Of a stretch of DNA of 64,000 nt, positions 40,501-53,800 are shown in pieces. Made by a program: the position numbers and the translations under genes. Below the pieces are notes generated by a model. It saw nothing but the letters and a program-made list of their open reading frames with translations. It made no database searches and was not told where the DNA came from. The stretch comes from Cyanoderma ruficeps (taxonomy: Eukaryota > Chordata > Aves > Passeriformes > Timaliidae), in the NCBI GenBank assembly GCA_008694505.1, contig VZDJ01000594.1, positions 9,335,035 to 9,399,034 of the forward strand. The letters run 5' to 3'. The stretch's first letter is position 1; each line of letters starts with the position of its first letter.

Positions 40501-43500
40501 TTTCTTTCCTCATGGACAAGAGTGCTGGAGGCTGGGAGACCATGCAGCTGGGTGGGTTATGTCCTGACAGGACTGTGAGCTTGGATGCGTGACTAACTCA
40601 GACCCAGAGGGAAAAGGGCTACTTGGTGTGGTTCCCAAGGCTTGTCTCCCTTCTAAGATGGTCTTTATGCTTCGAAACTGGCATCTTTTTAGGAAGGCTG
40701 GGCCTCATTCCTTTGTCAGAAGAGACATAGTAATGATGTAAAATACTCTTGCATCAACTTGAACAATATAGAATAGCTACACGAAGAATAGAGTGAGAGA
40801 CTCATGGCATAAATACTCTCTTGCATGAGAAGAGAGGAGGGAAGCTCATGCTAGCATGGTGGAAAAGAAACTTGTGAGGCCAAGTGGTCTGATTTCACTG
40901 GAACTGGGCATGTGGCAGTCTGGGAACACTGTAGTAGCACAACAAGCTGATTTGGGGTTAAATTGTGTGGCTTGTCACCTGAGCAGAGTCCAGCAGTGAG
41001 GATCCCTGCTGTTGAGCCACTGCACTACCTGGAACAGTCACCTCACCTTATTGTGGGATGACCAAACTATTTCCCTCCCTGATGAGCATCCTGCCACTAT
41101 CCCTGTAAACTGGAAAGCTGTGAGAAGTGCCAAGGCAAGCAAGCTTGAAATTATAGTTTTCATTTAGCTTGGAAAACGAATTTGCCATCTGTACAGCCCA
41201 TCCTTCTTGTCAAAGAAGCACAAGGTGAAGAAAACACAGCTGTGAGGCAGCCTCTTGCAGCTGAGCATCTCTGTCAGGCAGGAGGTCTCTGTGTGGTGTG
41301 AGCTGCTGATAAGACCCAGGAAACTCACAGCTACCACACAGCAGGGAGCAGTTTGTAGCTTCAGCACTTCCAGCAACAAATGCATCTGCCTGGGTTTTGC
41401 TCTCAAAGTCCCAGGAAGCATCAGATCAATTCATGATTGCCTTCACACACATCCCATGGACACTGGCTGTTTGTCAGCCTCCCATCACAGTGCTGCTCCC
41501 ACTGAAGAGCAGCTGAAGTTACCTGACAGCAATTGTTCTCCTGTACAGCACAGACAATCTCACACATATTTTTGTTGAGTTTAGGGAGATTTTTGCAGCA
41601 TGAGCATGTACTCTTTCACAGTGGAGGTGATTTGGATCAAAGGCTCTGATGTAGCGTGGTAGATTCTTTGACTCACTCAGCTCAGCTGTACAGAATTATA
41701 AATATGGGCAACACATTATTAAAATTTTAACAAGTTTCTCTCTTGGGGCCCTCAGTTATTCATCTGTGAGTAGCTGTTGTTTCATCACCAGGAGGGAGTC
41801 AAATGGAAAGTACAAAGGCAGGGATGGGTTCTAATCTTTTAGTAGTCAGTTTGTTTTACAAATTAATGGGGATAAAAAGTCCCCACTAAGCTCAGTACAC
41901 TCCTTCCAGGTGGTACTTTCTAAAATGTAGTCATTGTGGAAAGAACTTCTTAAATAGCTTAACGGTCTTGCATCCTCAGTTAAACATAGCCACAGCCACT
42001 GATCATCACTGTCCTTGACAAACATCATGTTGGCAAAGGCTGCTAGGCAAAGTCTGGCTTGTAAGGGGAGAAAGAGCTCAAATAAGGGAGTAACACAAGT
42101 GTAGCTGATAATCTGCATGGAGTTTTCCCCACCTGCATTCAGGTCACATTTGGGCAAACATTTTTAATGACCAGCATTTCTTTTAAAAAAAAGCAGTTAT
42201 AAAATGTTAGCTAAATGTCAGCTTTCACACATGGGGAAAAAAAAAAAGAAACCAGGAAAAAAAAAACCAAAAGCCCTGGTCATCGTCTACAGCGTGGAAG
42301 TTATTCCACACTGTGGTGGGAGAGGATTATAAGGCACATAAACATTTCCAGCAGAATCACTGAAGGACAGATAATTCCAAAATAGTTTGTTGTGCCCTCA
42401 TTGCAGTGAACTGGCACAAACGTATTTTTATTTGAAGGAGAAATCTCAATCAGACACTAGCCTTTAAAACAGCCTTAGCTTGTAGGAACATTTCACAGTG
42501 GTAGATTTTTTAATACTATTATAAACACTTGGATCAAAACTCTGGTAAAAGCCTAAATCTTTTCATAAATTGCCAATGTGCAGAGTCAGGTATAAAAAAG
42601 GTAATTGGATAAGGGGCAAGTTGGTATTTTCATGCTGCAACCAGCTCTCATGTCTCTCTGGGAGCTGTATATGAGGATGTCCATGAGTATTTATTCCAAA
42701 AGTTGTAGCAATGAAAAGGCACAAAGAAAAAGGGGGTCTGCAGAGTTTATTGGAAATTCAGCACATCTTAGAAAAGGTACATCCAATTAGGTGAGCTCAA
42801 GTTTAATTCTGCTGCTTGCTAAAAGGAAGCCATTGTGCAACTGTTTTGCAAGAGCACTGAAACTGGTAGAACAAGATACACAGCATGTGGAAGTGAAACT
42901 AAAGATATTAAAGAAGAGTTTAGGTTGCTGTTGGGTCTTCTTTAATTACCTTTTTAAGACACTCCACTTTTCTTTAAACTTTAAATAACAGCATGAAGAA
43001 GGCCTCATCTCTTAGACGGAGCAAGTAATCCTCTGTCATGCGTAAGCACTTAGGAGAACAAGCCAAGCTGCTCAGCGCATGGGAGATGAGAGATGGAGAA
43101 CAGGTTCTGTAACAAGGGCCCCTGTTCAAAGCGAGTCAAGAGAGGTCTCAGCAGCTAATTCACCAGGTATGTGTTGTACATCAACAAAGCCTTCTCTGTT
43201 GAATGAAAGGCTCCTTCATCTTTGCCTCTAACCTCCATTCCTTCCTCACCACAGCAGAGGGATTTGCTTTTGAGAGAAGGAAAATCTGAGAACATACTCA
43301 TTTCTTCTATGGATTCAGAAAACCGCAGAAACAACTAGAGCCCAAGCCCTTGCTGTTCCCAGCAGATGTGGCACTGGTTTTGCACAAATCCTGTATGAAT
43401 TTGGGATTTCTGTTTGGAGCTGAGTAGATCTCCATGCCAACACAAGCCTTGAGCTCTGAGTCTGCCCTTCAGGAGCTTTTCTCCATTATGAGAATCTGCA

Positions 43501-46500
43501 AGTGGAGAAATAAACCCCACAGTAACGATGCTTTAGACACTTCCATTACTTCAGCCCACTCCTGTGCATATACCTGGTAAGCAAGGAGCTGCTGCCTTGG
43601 GATGCTACTGCTAGCCAGTTAATAACCAGGAAAAGCTGTTACTCTAGTTTCATGGAATTGGGCAGAGTAATAGCTGAGACACAGGAGCCTATCTTCCCTC
43701 AGATGTGGATGACTACTTATATCATATTTGAGGTCTAAACTGTGAAAGACATTATCATTTCTCACTTTTTCTTGCCTCATTTCAGCACATCTTCACCTTC
43801 TTATTCATTACATTCATTAAAGCAGCAGGAATATATATTTTAACAATATTCAAAACTCTTTTTCCTCATTCCTCTTCGTACATGTCCTCAAAAAGCTGGT
43901 CTGAAACCCATATGTATCAAGACTGTCCTCAGCAGCTGATATGGTTGGCTGAATGACCTCAAAAAGTGGTGAGAGAAGGAATTCACGTGTACTGCAGCAT
44001 TCAGCCTAGCGACCATCATGACCCAAGTTATCTTCTCTTTCTTCCTCTGAGCTTCTTCATTTCTGTCCAGTTTATGCATCCTCATCTCTTCTCTTTAAGG
44101 AGGATTCAACTATCTGCTTGGCTGTGCTCAGAAACCTTCCTGTAAAAATCCTAAAGAAAATAAAAAGTGTTGGCCAGAAATTATATGATTTTTGTGGATC
44201 GTCTTGAGTACCAAATCAAATTATTATCTGAGATGATCTGTTTTCATATTTGGTTCCCCAGAACTCAGTCAAGAAACACCCAACAAATAATTCTTCTTAA
44301 AAATACTGTGGTTCTGTTCTTAAGGTGATGCACTGTCTGTTAGCACACAAGTGACTTAGTAAAGTACTTTAATCTGAAAAAATATTATGCTCTGCTTCAG
44401 AAAACTCCAAGTATATGGCAATCCCAGTGTTTATCATGGAATACAGTGGTGCCACAGCTACCCCGAAGAGATGACACCAGCCTCTTCACATACCCCAGGG
44501 CAGGATTCATGAAAAACAAGAGTAAGACAGAGTTCTTAAAAAAAATGGAAGCTGCCAGGCAAGGTAGGTGCAACTGGTAAGCACACATAATTCCTATCTC
44601 AGGAATTAACAGGGGTTGAATACTGCAACCTTGAAGTAGTTACCAAACAAACTGTGCTTGTACCAGGTGCCATGCAGAGAGAAGGGGCAGGTGAACTGTG
44701 GCTGCAGTGGTCCTTAGCACTGAAGACTAAAAATTCTCAAGTTTTCAGCTGCATTGGGAAGGTATTTTTGATTTATCAATATAAGCGATAAGCAGCTGTT
44801 CTTCAAATCCAAAACATATATAATAGCTTCATTATAATGCCGCAGAAAAATATAAAATGTCTCAAAATATTATTCAAATGTATCTGCTGCTTAGAGATAC
44901 ACACACAAATGCTTTAAATCTCTGGATATAAAGACAAAATAACTGAAAGAAATAAGATAGAGCCAGATCTATTTCAAGTCATTTTGAAAGAGGTACTCAA
45001 AGGCTGTAGGAACAGTGGTCATGGAACTTACAGCTGTAACTGATTGTATTACTTTCTAGTTAAATTGATATCACATGAATAAAACTGGTTTTAAGGGAGA
45101 AGAATAGAATTTTCATACCAGGGTCCAAAAAAAAGAAAATTGCCTTAAAATCTCAATGCAATCTCCTTCTCACTTGTGCCATTTGGGAACAACCTGCACT
45201 AGGATATATGGAGGCTCAGCACTGCTCAGGGGAACACAACTCTGGCCTTAGAGGAGGAAATGCCCCCTGCAAGTCAGAAATGAGACCCTTGCCAAGTGCT
45301 CTGCATGAGAAGAGGCTGAACAAGCTCCGTAGCTCACCTGCTGATGTTTGACAGGTGAGACAAGAGGGGACACAATCACAGATGTTTGGGCTGGAAATGG
45401 CATGAAGAGCTTTATTCTTTAATGCATTTACATGTTATCTTTTTCCTCTTATCTCTCCAAGAACTGTTAGAGAATCTTATCTCTGGTCATGTTACGTAAA
45501 GGGAAGCTTTCTTTAATTATCACAATTGTGCATTTCACAAAATGCTGGACTGGCCACTAACAGCCCTGTACTACATACTATACAAAAGCTTCAATAACAT
45601 TCTCTCCTTCCTAGAAAGCTTTCAACCCAAAGATCAAATCCTAAAGATAGCACAGGCTTAGTTACAGTCCTGAGACCAAGGAACCTGGAAATCTGCTTTA
45701 CTCCCTGAGCTATATTTAAGCACCTGTATACATGTGAGCAGAGTTATATACAGACTGCACCCAACAGTTTCATCACTGAAGGAGTGATCATAATCCATGA
45801 ATACATGTGCTCTGCGTGGTTTAAGTTGTGGCCTGGTCAGTGCTTCAACACATCTGCTCACGCTGTACACCCTGAACGCCCTGGTATCCAGGAAAAACAA
45901 AGGCATTCTGGTTGGAATTAGAATTTGGCATCAGCCTAAGGGAAGGCTTTGATGCAAATGTACCACTAGAGACAGAGGGAAGGCAAAGACAAAACATTTT
46001 AGCTCAGGAGACTGCATTATCATAGACCCCTTTATTTAGCACACAGGGCTGCTCCTTAGTGCTAGGGAGCAATATCTCAGCTCCTCACACTGCCCTAGCT
46101 GACTTTAGCAGCAGCACATGCCAAGGGCCAGGGATTCTGTTAGAGTTCCCCCACCAACAGCTAGGATCTACAAGGCCTCAATCTGCTTTCCCTCAAGAGT
46201 TTCAAATGTCTTTCGGGGGTTATCACACAGCATCCTTCCTCAAGGTTATGCATTAGCCCTTTTGTAACACCTGCTTACCCCTGGCTATTAACTTGACTTC
46301 TTTCTTTGAGTGCAAACACAAGAACATTTTTCTTCTTACGATACCGACTTTAGAAAGCCAGAAGATTAACGAGCTGTGACCTGATGCAGAGCACAAGGTA
46401 TGGAAGCATTGGAAAGCAGCATTTCCCATATTTCATTTAATTTCCCATATTTCACTGGGCTGAGAGAGCAGAGTTCAGAGAATAAGCTCCTCTGGTACCA

Positions 46501-47049
46501 TCTATTGTATACATTTACTGAGTGTGCAGTTTTGCCATGTCTGCGCATTCAGGCTGACGTATGGGATTCAATCCTCACAGTTTAGACACAGAGCTGTGAC
46601 CCAATCACTGCAATCCAGAAAAGGAGACTTCTGTGCAAGACTGAGCAGACTTATCTTGTCAGAACTCACCCTACAGACATTTGCTACTCTTACAAAACTC
46701 TTAAGTAGAGAATAGCAAGATGAAATTTGGAGTCTGATCCTCAGTTCTTCAGGTCTTGAAGTACAATTTCAAATGTAGAAAAATTGAGACCTTTTCTTGT
46801 CTAATATAGTATTACTTCCCACTGGCATTTGGATGTAATCCGTAATAAACATTCAGTTGCACCACCATAAACTTTTGGCAAGCTCTTACTAAAGGTCACC
46901 TCAGTGTAACAAAAGCAACAAACATTTCAGTCTTGCAGACAGGATAGAGTCCTTATTAGATACTATTTCTTTGCCTGATCCCTTCACTGGCATGACTACT
47001 TCAGGCAGAAAATCAAATTCTTAACCAGTAAAAACAGAATGTGATGCAT
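37584..47049. other. Intergenic sequence left of EAF2
   Basis: No gene is recognised. A 157-codon minus ORF (38142-38615) and a 103-codon minus ORF (41846-42157) lack recognisable domains. AT-rich stretches near 39160-39300 and 44760-44890 could include conserved non-coding elements, but this cannot be judged from one sequence. Confidence 0.6.
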
Positions 47050-47842
47050 GAAAATGATAAACATTTGCTTTATTAAATTACTTTTATACTTCTACAAAGA
47101 ATTTTTCTGATATCCATTACAGAATTAAATGAAGGAAATTCATTGCTGTCTCTGCAGTTACCTAAATTTAGATACAAAAAGGTTGTAAAAAGACCACCTT
47201 ATTTAAGTTACATAAAACAGGCAGAGAATAGACAAGTTCCCTTAGGAATCTTGAGGCTCAGAAATATAAAGTCCCATTATACAGTGAAATTAAGAATTCA
47301 GCAATGTGTTGAACAATTGTAAACTGTAACTGCACTAGTGGACCACATTATTCAGCAGTTTCCTTAAAGGTATGAACTGTGAACTGAACAAAAAGTGTAG
47401 CTGACACAGCAGACCTCATTTAGTTGTTCTCTCTTTCACTCCCTCCAAGTCAAACTTGTGAGATCAGCATTTAAATGACAGGAAGGAAACTTGCCTCCAT
47501 AAATATCAGAAATTTCTCCATTCCGTAACTATTTATATAAAGTAACTAGCTGTTACAAATCAGTTTCAAGTAAAACAGGTGGCTGAGGCAAAAATAATCA
47601 AAATCAGATCATACACAATTTTACTGTAAATACAGTAATTTGAAAGATAAACACATAATCATAGCACTGACAAGATATCAATGCTGCTGTATTATAGACA
47701 TGATGTGTCAGTAGAAAATTAGGATGTCTATTATCAAAATTGAGGACATTCATTCCAGTCTCTGGTAATCTAATCTTAGTGCAAAACAGATGCTAAGACA
47801 TATTTAGCAAAAAAGGTGATACATTTAAGGCAAAAAACTTGT
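47050..47842 (-). other. EAF2: Probable EAF2 3' untranslated region
   Basis: This AT-rich, ORF-poor sequence follows the EAF2 stop codon. The first canonical AATAAA on the minus strand lies about 770 nt downstream, so the UTR probably ends near 47050. Alternative ends further left are possible, for example another AATAAA at 46031-46036. Confidence 0.6.
47069..47074 (-). terminator. Candidate EAF2 polyadenylation signal AATAAA
   Basis: This is the first exact AATAAA on the minus strand after the EAF2 stop. It is followed within 15-40 nt by T-rich sequence that could act as the downstream element. Actual use is inferred. Confidence 0.55.
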
Positions 47843-47889
47843 TCAGTCATCGCTATCGCTTCCAGATTCACTCAGCTGCAAGTCATTTC
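47843..47889 (-). CDS. EAF2: EAF2 coding exon 6 with stop codon
   Basis: The last coding piece is 47 nt after a TTCTAG acceptor. It completes the arginine codon and encodes [14 protein letters not shown] followed by TGA. The acidic tail is typical of the EAF family. It resembles the human EAF1 tail as remembered more than the EAF2 tail, although exons 1 and 3 are clearly EAF2-type. Confidence 0.93.
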
Positions 47890-50800
47890 CTAGAAGAGAA
47901 AAAGTCAATGTATTAGTCATTTTCAAGGAAATAATTTTCTTCTTTCAAGATATTCCCTTTCCCAATTAAGGCTTACAAAAGCTAATAGCAAACAGGTAGG
48001 GGGGCTGGACTCGATGATTTTTCAAGTTTCTTCTAACCCAAACTATTCTATGATGAAAGGATAAGTAGCTATAGAACCAAACTCCCAGTGACAGACCCTT
48101 AGTGAGATCACTTTTCTACAATTTTAAAATCTTGGCAAGGAACTATTAGTATATTTGCACAAGGGCATTTACTTAATATCACCAGATCACAAAAGACAAC
48201 ACCTAGCTATCTCTGCCACCCACATTTGCATGCTTCACAAGTGGAAAAACTGCTAGTGAATGCAGTTTTATGAAAAACAAGTTGTCGGGTTTTATTGGAA
48301 ACACATCTGAATGCTACTCAGCTGTGCTTCAAAACAAAGTGGTGTCTCAATCAAGAAGAGCAGCTCTTTGACGTACCACTTAAAGATGTATCAGTGACCT
48401 ACTATTTCAAACTGGTTTTGGAACAAGTGAGCAAACAAAACATCAAAAGCAATTTTACACAGCACTTTAATTTGGCGGCTCTCTCTCTATATATATATTT
48501 CAAAATGAGGAAGTAAAAAGTCTACACTGTGCTTGCTGTGGATGTCCATAAGCTCAGGGGGTGGAAGGAAGGGAATCTTCCCAATATGACAGATAACTAA
48601 CAAAAAATACAGCAGCATGCTCTACACAATCTACAACACATCTAGCAACTTCCCACACATTTTTAGGAGTCTGTTCCAACTGGTATGCTTTTACCCACAC
48701 CTCCCTTGCCAAACAACCATTACAAAAGAAGAAAAAAAATAATCTCAGGCTGTGCAGAAATGGCCTAAAAACAAAAGAAAAATCACTGAAAGTGGGAAAA
48801 CTGAGTCAACACACTATTTTCACATGCCCTTTCCTCAGCTGCAGCACCCTTCATAGATGCCTTTTGCAGATGGGTAAAAAAGTAACCTCAAGTGGGTAAA
48901 CCCCACAAGACATTCAGATTGGATCTTTTATTCTCAGGCATCTCATTTCTGCCAGAACACTGAAGTCTTTAACATGGCTGCATTTAGCCTTCCTTTGTTT
49001 TCCACTGTGTCATCAATAAAGCTTAGAAAGTGGTACATGCTTCTCTGCGACAACAAAAACACTTTATATAAGAAAAGCGAAGATGGTTGTTTCCAGCGAT
49101 CTTTAAAGTATTACTGTAGACAATTTTTTTGTTTCCAATCCTCTATATAGAGAAAAGGATTACAGACATATTATTTTAAGATAGATTTAAAAAGCAATTT
49201 AGAAAGAACAAAATCAAGTTATTTGTCAGTAATTATTCAGAACAATGTAATACCCTAAAAGATCTTTCAAGACAGAGAATGGTATTGGTAAGTTAAACTC
49301 ATGTAGTTATCACTCAAAGGAGAATTCCGGTGAATTCTTAGAAATCCCAGCCCTGTTATGCAGTACCTCCTTTATGGGAGGACAGGGAGTGTGAACAAGA
49401 AGATAACCTTCCAAGTAGTGTTTCTTCAGCCTTCAAAAGTTATTTCAACACAGTTAATAGAAATTACACAAACCCTATAACACCAGCCAAAAATACCAAT
49501 GCTTGTGAAAACCAGCAGATGGGAAAAGCAAGAACTCCAAGTTCCAGAGTCAGAATTAATATGTTAGGATTTACTTCAGGCTAAACTTTCTGCCTCATTT
49601 TTGCAACCCTATCTCCAAAAAACACCTTAAGAGAGGGCAAAATAGCACAATCTAGAGCTGGTGGCTTTCAGACGGATTTGCTGCAAAGACAGAAAGTTTA
49701 TTTAATGAGGACCCTGAAGAAATATCTGGACTATTGTACTTATAAGGCAGCAGTGAAGTGATGGAGAACTGTTGAATTCTTTTCATGGTGCCAATTGCTT
49801 ATTAGCAATATTAATTGGGGAAATAGATTGCACTGCAAATTAAATTTCCTATGTTTTTAAATCAGTGCATGTAATATTTTCACCTAAATTCCTGCTAGTT
49901 ATAAGGAACAGGGAAACTCATAGGAGTGATCACTGTTTCACAGATCTTAGTGGTCACACCAACACCAAACTAATATAAGGGAAAATTATTACTTGTCAAA
50001 GTAAAACAGCTGTGTTTGTACCAGCACCAAGCATCAAAAGTGAAGTTGTGCTGAACACAAAGTGCCTAGCCTAAGGCCACAGAATAGCCCATCTATGCTG
50101 GGTTTTCTTTGGAAAGTTACTTTGTTTAATATAATTCTTGTTTAAACAAAAAGTAGACATAAAGCAACATATGATCAAATATTCATGAAGAACAGATTCA
50201 TTAGTGCCACCATTTACAGACTTTGTTATGAGGTAAGTTGTGAGCCTATATAATCAGCTTCTCAAGGCAGAAAGGAGAAGAAGCAGTATTTTGGGAGTGA
50301 GGGGCAATCTTGAGCCCCAGATTCCTTAAGAGGTAGATACATATCTGAGAGAAGTATTTAGTTACCATGCCCTAGACACCACCTCCTCCATTTTCCAAGT
50401 TCTACAAAATCTCGGCTGTATAATTTCTACATGCAAGATAAAACTCTGTTCTCTAAGCTTCCCTCAACCTTCTTCCTGCACACAGAACGTCAAAAAAAAG
50501 CTTTGCTAATTACCCAGTCTAGGCCTGATTCTAGAGGTGCACAAAACTAGTCACATAAGCACACACATAAGACACACACACCTTAAAGCAAGATTAGACA
50601 AGCAAGCAGCTTGTGCTGACATTTGTTGATTCAATATTTTATTTTTGCAAAACCTTATTTGAGATGGAAGAAATGACTGCACAAAATTTGATTGAGAAGT
50701 CTTGCCATTCAAAGTAGAACAATGTGCTATCTATCCATTTAGTTTCTCCAGGTTTCAATCTCCTGCCAAATTCCCTCAGCAACAGAGCTAGAGAAGAGCA

Positions 50801-53800
50801 ATCTCCTTGGAAGTAGCCGGTTTGGTCTTTAACTAGTGGAGGTGTCTTGAGTTAACTACACTGGAAGTTGGGGATGGAATTGTTTTAAGCAGTAACATAC
50901 CTGTAACCATAATACAAGTAAATGGCAATAATCTCAAGAGCTGGGCAAGCTCAGAGGCCTAAGGTTACAGGCAGAGGTTCTTCCTGTCTACATGGTTCTC
51001 AAGCAACATCAAGCCACCAAATTCCCCTGAAACATCTTGATGTTGTCATGGTTTAGGCAGCATTTTTCTCCCTATGCTGGGATTGATTGACTTGGAGACC
51101 TGTACTTGTATTTCTCACTAGATGCTTTACCACCTGACATTCTGTCACTGGGGATAAAGCTTAATCACATTTTCATAACAGTTTTATTTGAAGTGTGGAG
51201 AACGGGTGATCACATTTATCAGTAAGGAAGTGGCACTCTGAAGTTACGCAAATTGCAAACATGAAGACATTGTTCTCTGCAGAGACAGTAAAATGAAAGC
51301 AGCATTTAGTTCTCTGCACATGAAGTCACAGGACTTTTCAGTCTGATCTTATCTGTTAATGCAATACATAATTAGATATCAATGCAGGTTATTTAAGTAT
51401 TTAAATACTAGCTTAAAAAAAGAGAAAAAAGAAAACTCTAATTCATGTTATCCACTAAGAGCTGAAATAAAAGTAGATCTGCCAGAGTCTAAAATTTCAG
51501 TATAACAAGTTTACATATAAATGAAAAACCATAATGATCTTAGGCTGCAAACCAGGGTTGATGGAAATCTCTTCAAACCAAGAGAAGCTTGGCAGCTTCT
51601 TGGCAGCTAAACAGCTAATTAAAAATGTAATCATTTTGGAGAAGTTGTCATAGCTGAATACTCACTTCTGTGTCTGAGTACTCCTGTTATTTAGGTAGCG
51701 AACTTAAGTTTCTCTACCTAGTGGGATTTTTTTTTTGTGTGTGAGTTTTCCAAATTTTCCTTTTTTTGAATAGATTGAGCATTCAATTCCAAGCTGTGCA
51801 GCAACCCCTCTTGAACATCACAGCTACTCTTCAAATTACATTTTTAGTTGCCTGAATGTGTGGAACAAGACCATATCACCTGAAAGCAATTCAGCTCCTT
51901 CCTTATAGGCAAAGGACAGTTTTGCCATGTTGGCCAGTGGAACACTGCCATGAATAATTGTAACTGACACAACTAAGAATTCACCATCTTTTCTGTAACT
52001 CAGAGTATTGCAACCATAGTATCCTTCCCATAGTTCTATTCAAGAAATTATAAGCATATGTTTAGGGAGTGCCCTGATGGTTGAAGTATTTTCAATACAA
52101 AATTACTGTTCTCCAGTCCCAATGTATAGAAGTGGGATGAAGCCAGAACAGCGTTGGAAATATTTTCAACCCCTTCAGCTTTAATTTAATATCTCTGTGA
52201 ACCACGAACCTTCCAGCCCAGTGTCTAATTCAACCTGCTGCTGAACAATCAAACCCTAGCAATGCTTCCCACAGTTTTAATTATAACAGAGACATACTTA
52301 AAAACAATATGGTTTCCTTTCAGAATCTTGATGTCTGGAATTGTGCACTAAGAAAAGAACAGCCTTTGTACTTACGTAGTGTATTCATCATATGACCACT
52401 GCTCTCTTGGGATCTGTTATGACTGGCATCTTTGTCAGGAACAGCCTGTTGTGGTATGGCAGACACAGTGGGCTGAGGCTGCAAATACGGCATCGACATA
52501 GGAAGAGAGGGCTTCATTTCCTCATCTTCAGAATCACTAGAACTATTTTCACTACTTGATGAAGAGGACGAAGAACTTTTAGAATCAGATGAACTGTCAG
52601 AGCTACTCAGTTGGTCCATGATACTGGCTTCTGCTTTTAGCTCTGCAAACAATATGATTTGTTTTTCAGTTTACATTTGTCATAATTGAAATATAAGGAA
52701 GAGGGAAAAAACATCAACAGACATCATGCACACACTACAGCAACTTTAAAAAAACGCAGACCAAACCCACCAAAGCTCTCCAGAACAAAGAAAAGGACAC
52801 AAGTGAGTATCCAGCCTGTCATGTGGTTTTCTATTCTCACAGCTTGAGCACTTTTCTCCCTTTCAAGCCAAGTATTAGAACAAGGGTGACTGTGAATACA
52901 AATGCTTAACCCCATATTCCATGGGGTAATGCATCCCACATAGCCTTTGGTTTCTGCAACTAGCAGAAAATGTTCTGTATTCCTTAGCACCCCAAATATG
53001 GCTTTCACTGACTAAAAACTGCAGTTACAATCCACAGATCTGTCCCCACAAGATGTCTGCAGCTGCACCCAAAATGCCTCCCAGCAGCTCAGCATTACAA
53101 TCAATACACTTGTTTGAACCATGTGACATTTTGCTCAAAATCAAGTTAAGCATGAAGAATATCCAAAAGAATCATCCAAAGTTTATATTAGGAGGATTTC
53201 TCCAAATCCTTGTTTTGTTATAGATTTGGAGGTGCGAATAATCCTGCACAGTATGCATTTCTGACTAAGTCCAACATCCAGAGGAAGTTAAGTCTTTGCA
53301 GAAGGAGACACATAATAGTTGTGCAAAACACAAATGCTGAGAGAAGTCCGAAAAAGACCTCTGAATCATGGTGGAGGGAGGATTTGAGGAGTTATACACA
53401 CTGCAGAAGTTCATTATAAGATTGTAATTACCTAGATATTTGTAAAGATGGTCTTACAAGCTCTTAGAACGCTTCAGTAACAGCTTTGATATAGCAGACA
53501 CAATAAAGCAAGTAGGAGAGTAGCTCATCTCTCTTCAAATTTACCCAATACAGAACAGGTTGCAGGTGAAAGTCACCAAGATGGAAGACAGTGCAAAGCT
53601 TAAGAGAAGAAGGGAGAAGGAGAAAAGAAGATTAATCTTCAACACAGACTTCCATGAAACAGACTCTAAGTTATCAAAGACCAGTCTAAAGGAAAGGCCG
53701 TCTTTATCAAAGGCCAGTCTAAAAGAAAATGGTGTTCAGGAAAAACACCACCTAAAATAATAGTGCAGTTGTGGCTACAGGGATAAATTAACCCAATGAT

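Noticed and set aside
41846..42157. 103-codon minus ORF considered as a gene remnant
   Set aside because: No recognisable family, no splice context and an ordinary AT-rich setting.
45285..45410. Possible CR1 fragment (GAGAAGAGGCTGAACAAG and AATCACAGATGTTTGGGCTGG)
   Set aside because: The two pieces suggest opposite orientations and similarity is too short to call an element.
52320..52375. Apparent extension of EAF2 exon 5 into a longer ORF
   Set aside because: The frame continues only by reading through a consensus GTAAGT donor. The split codon joins correctly to the last exon instead.
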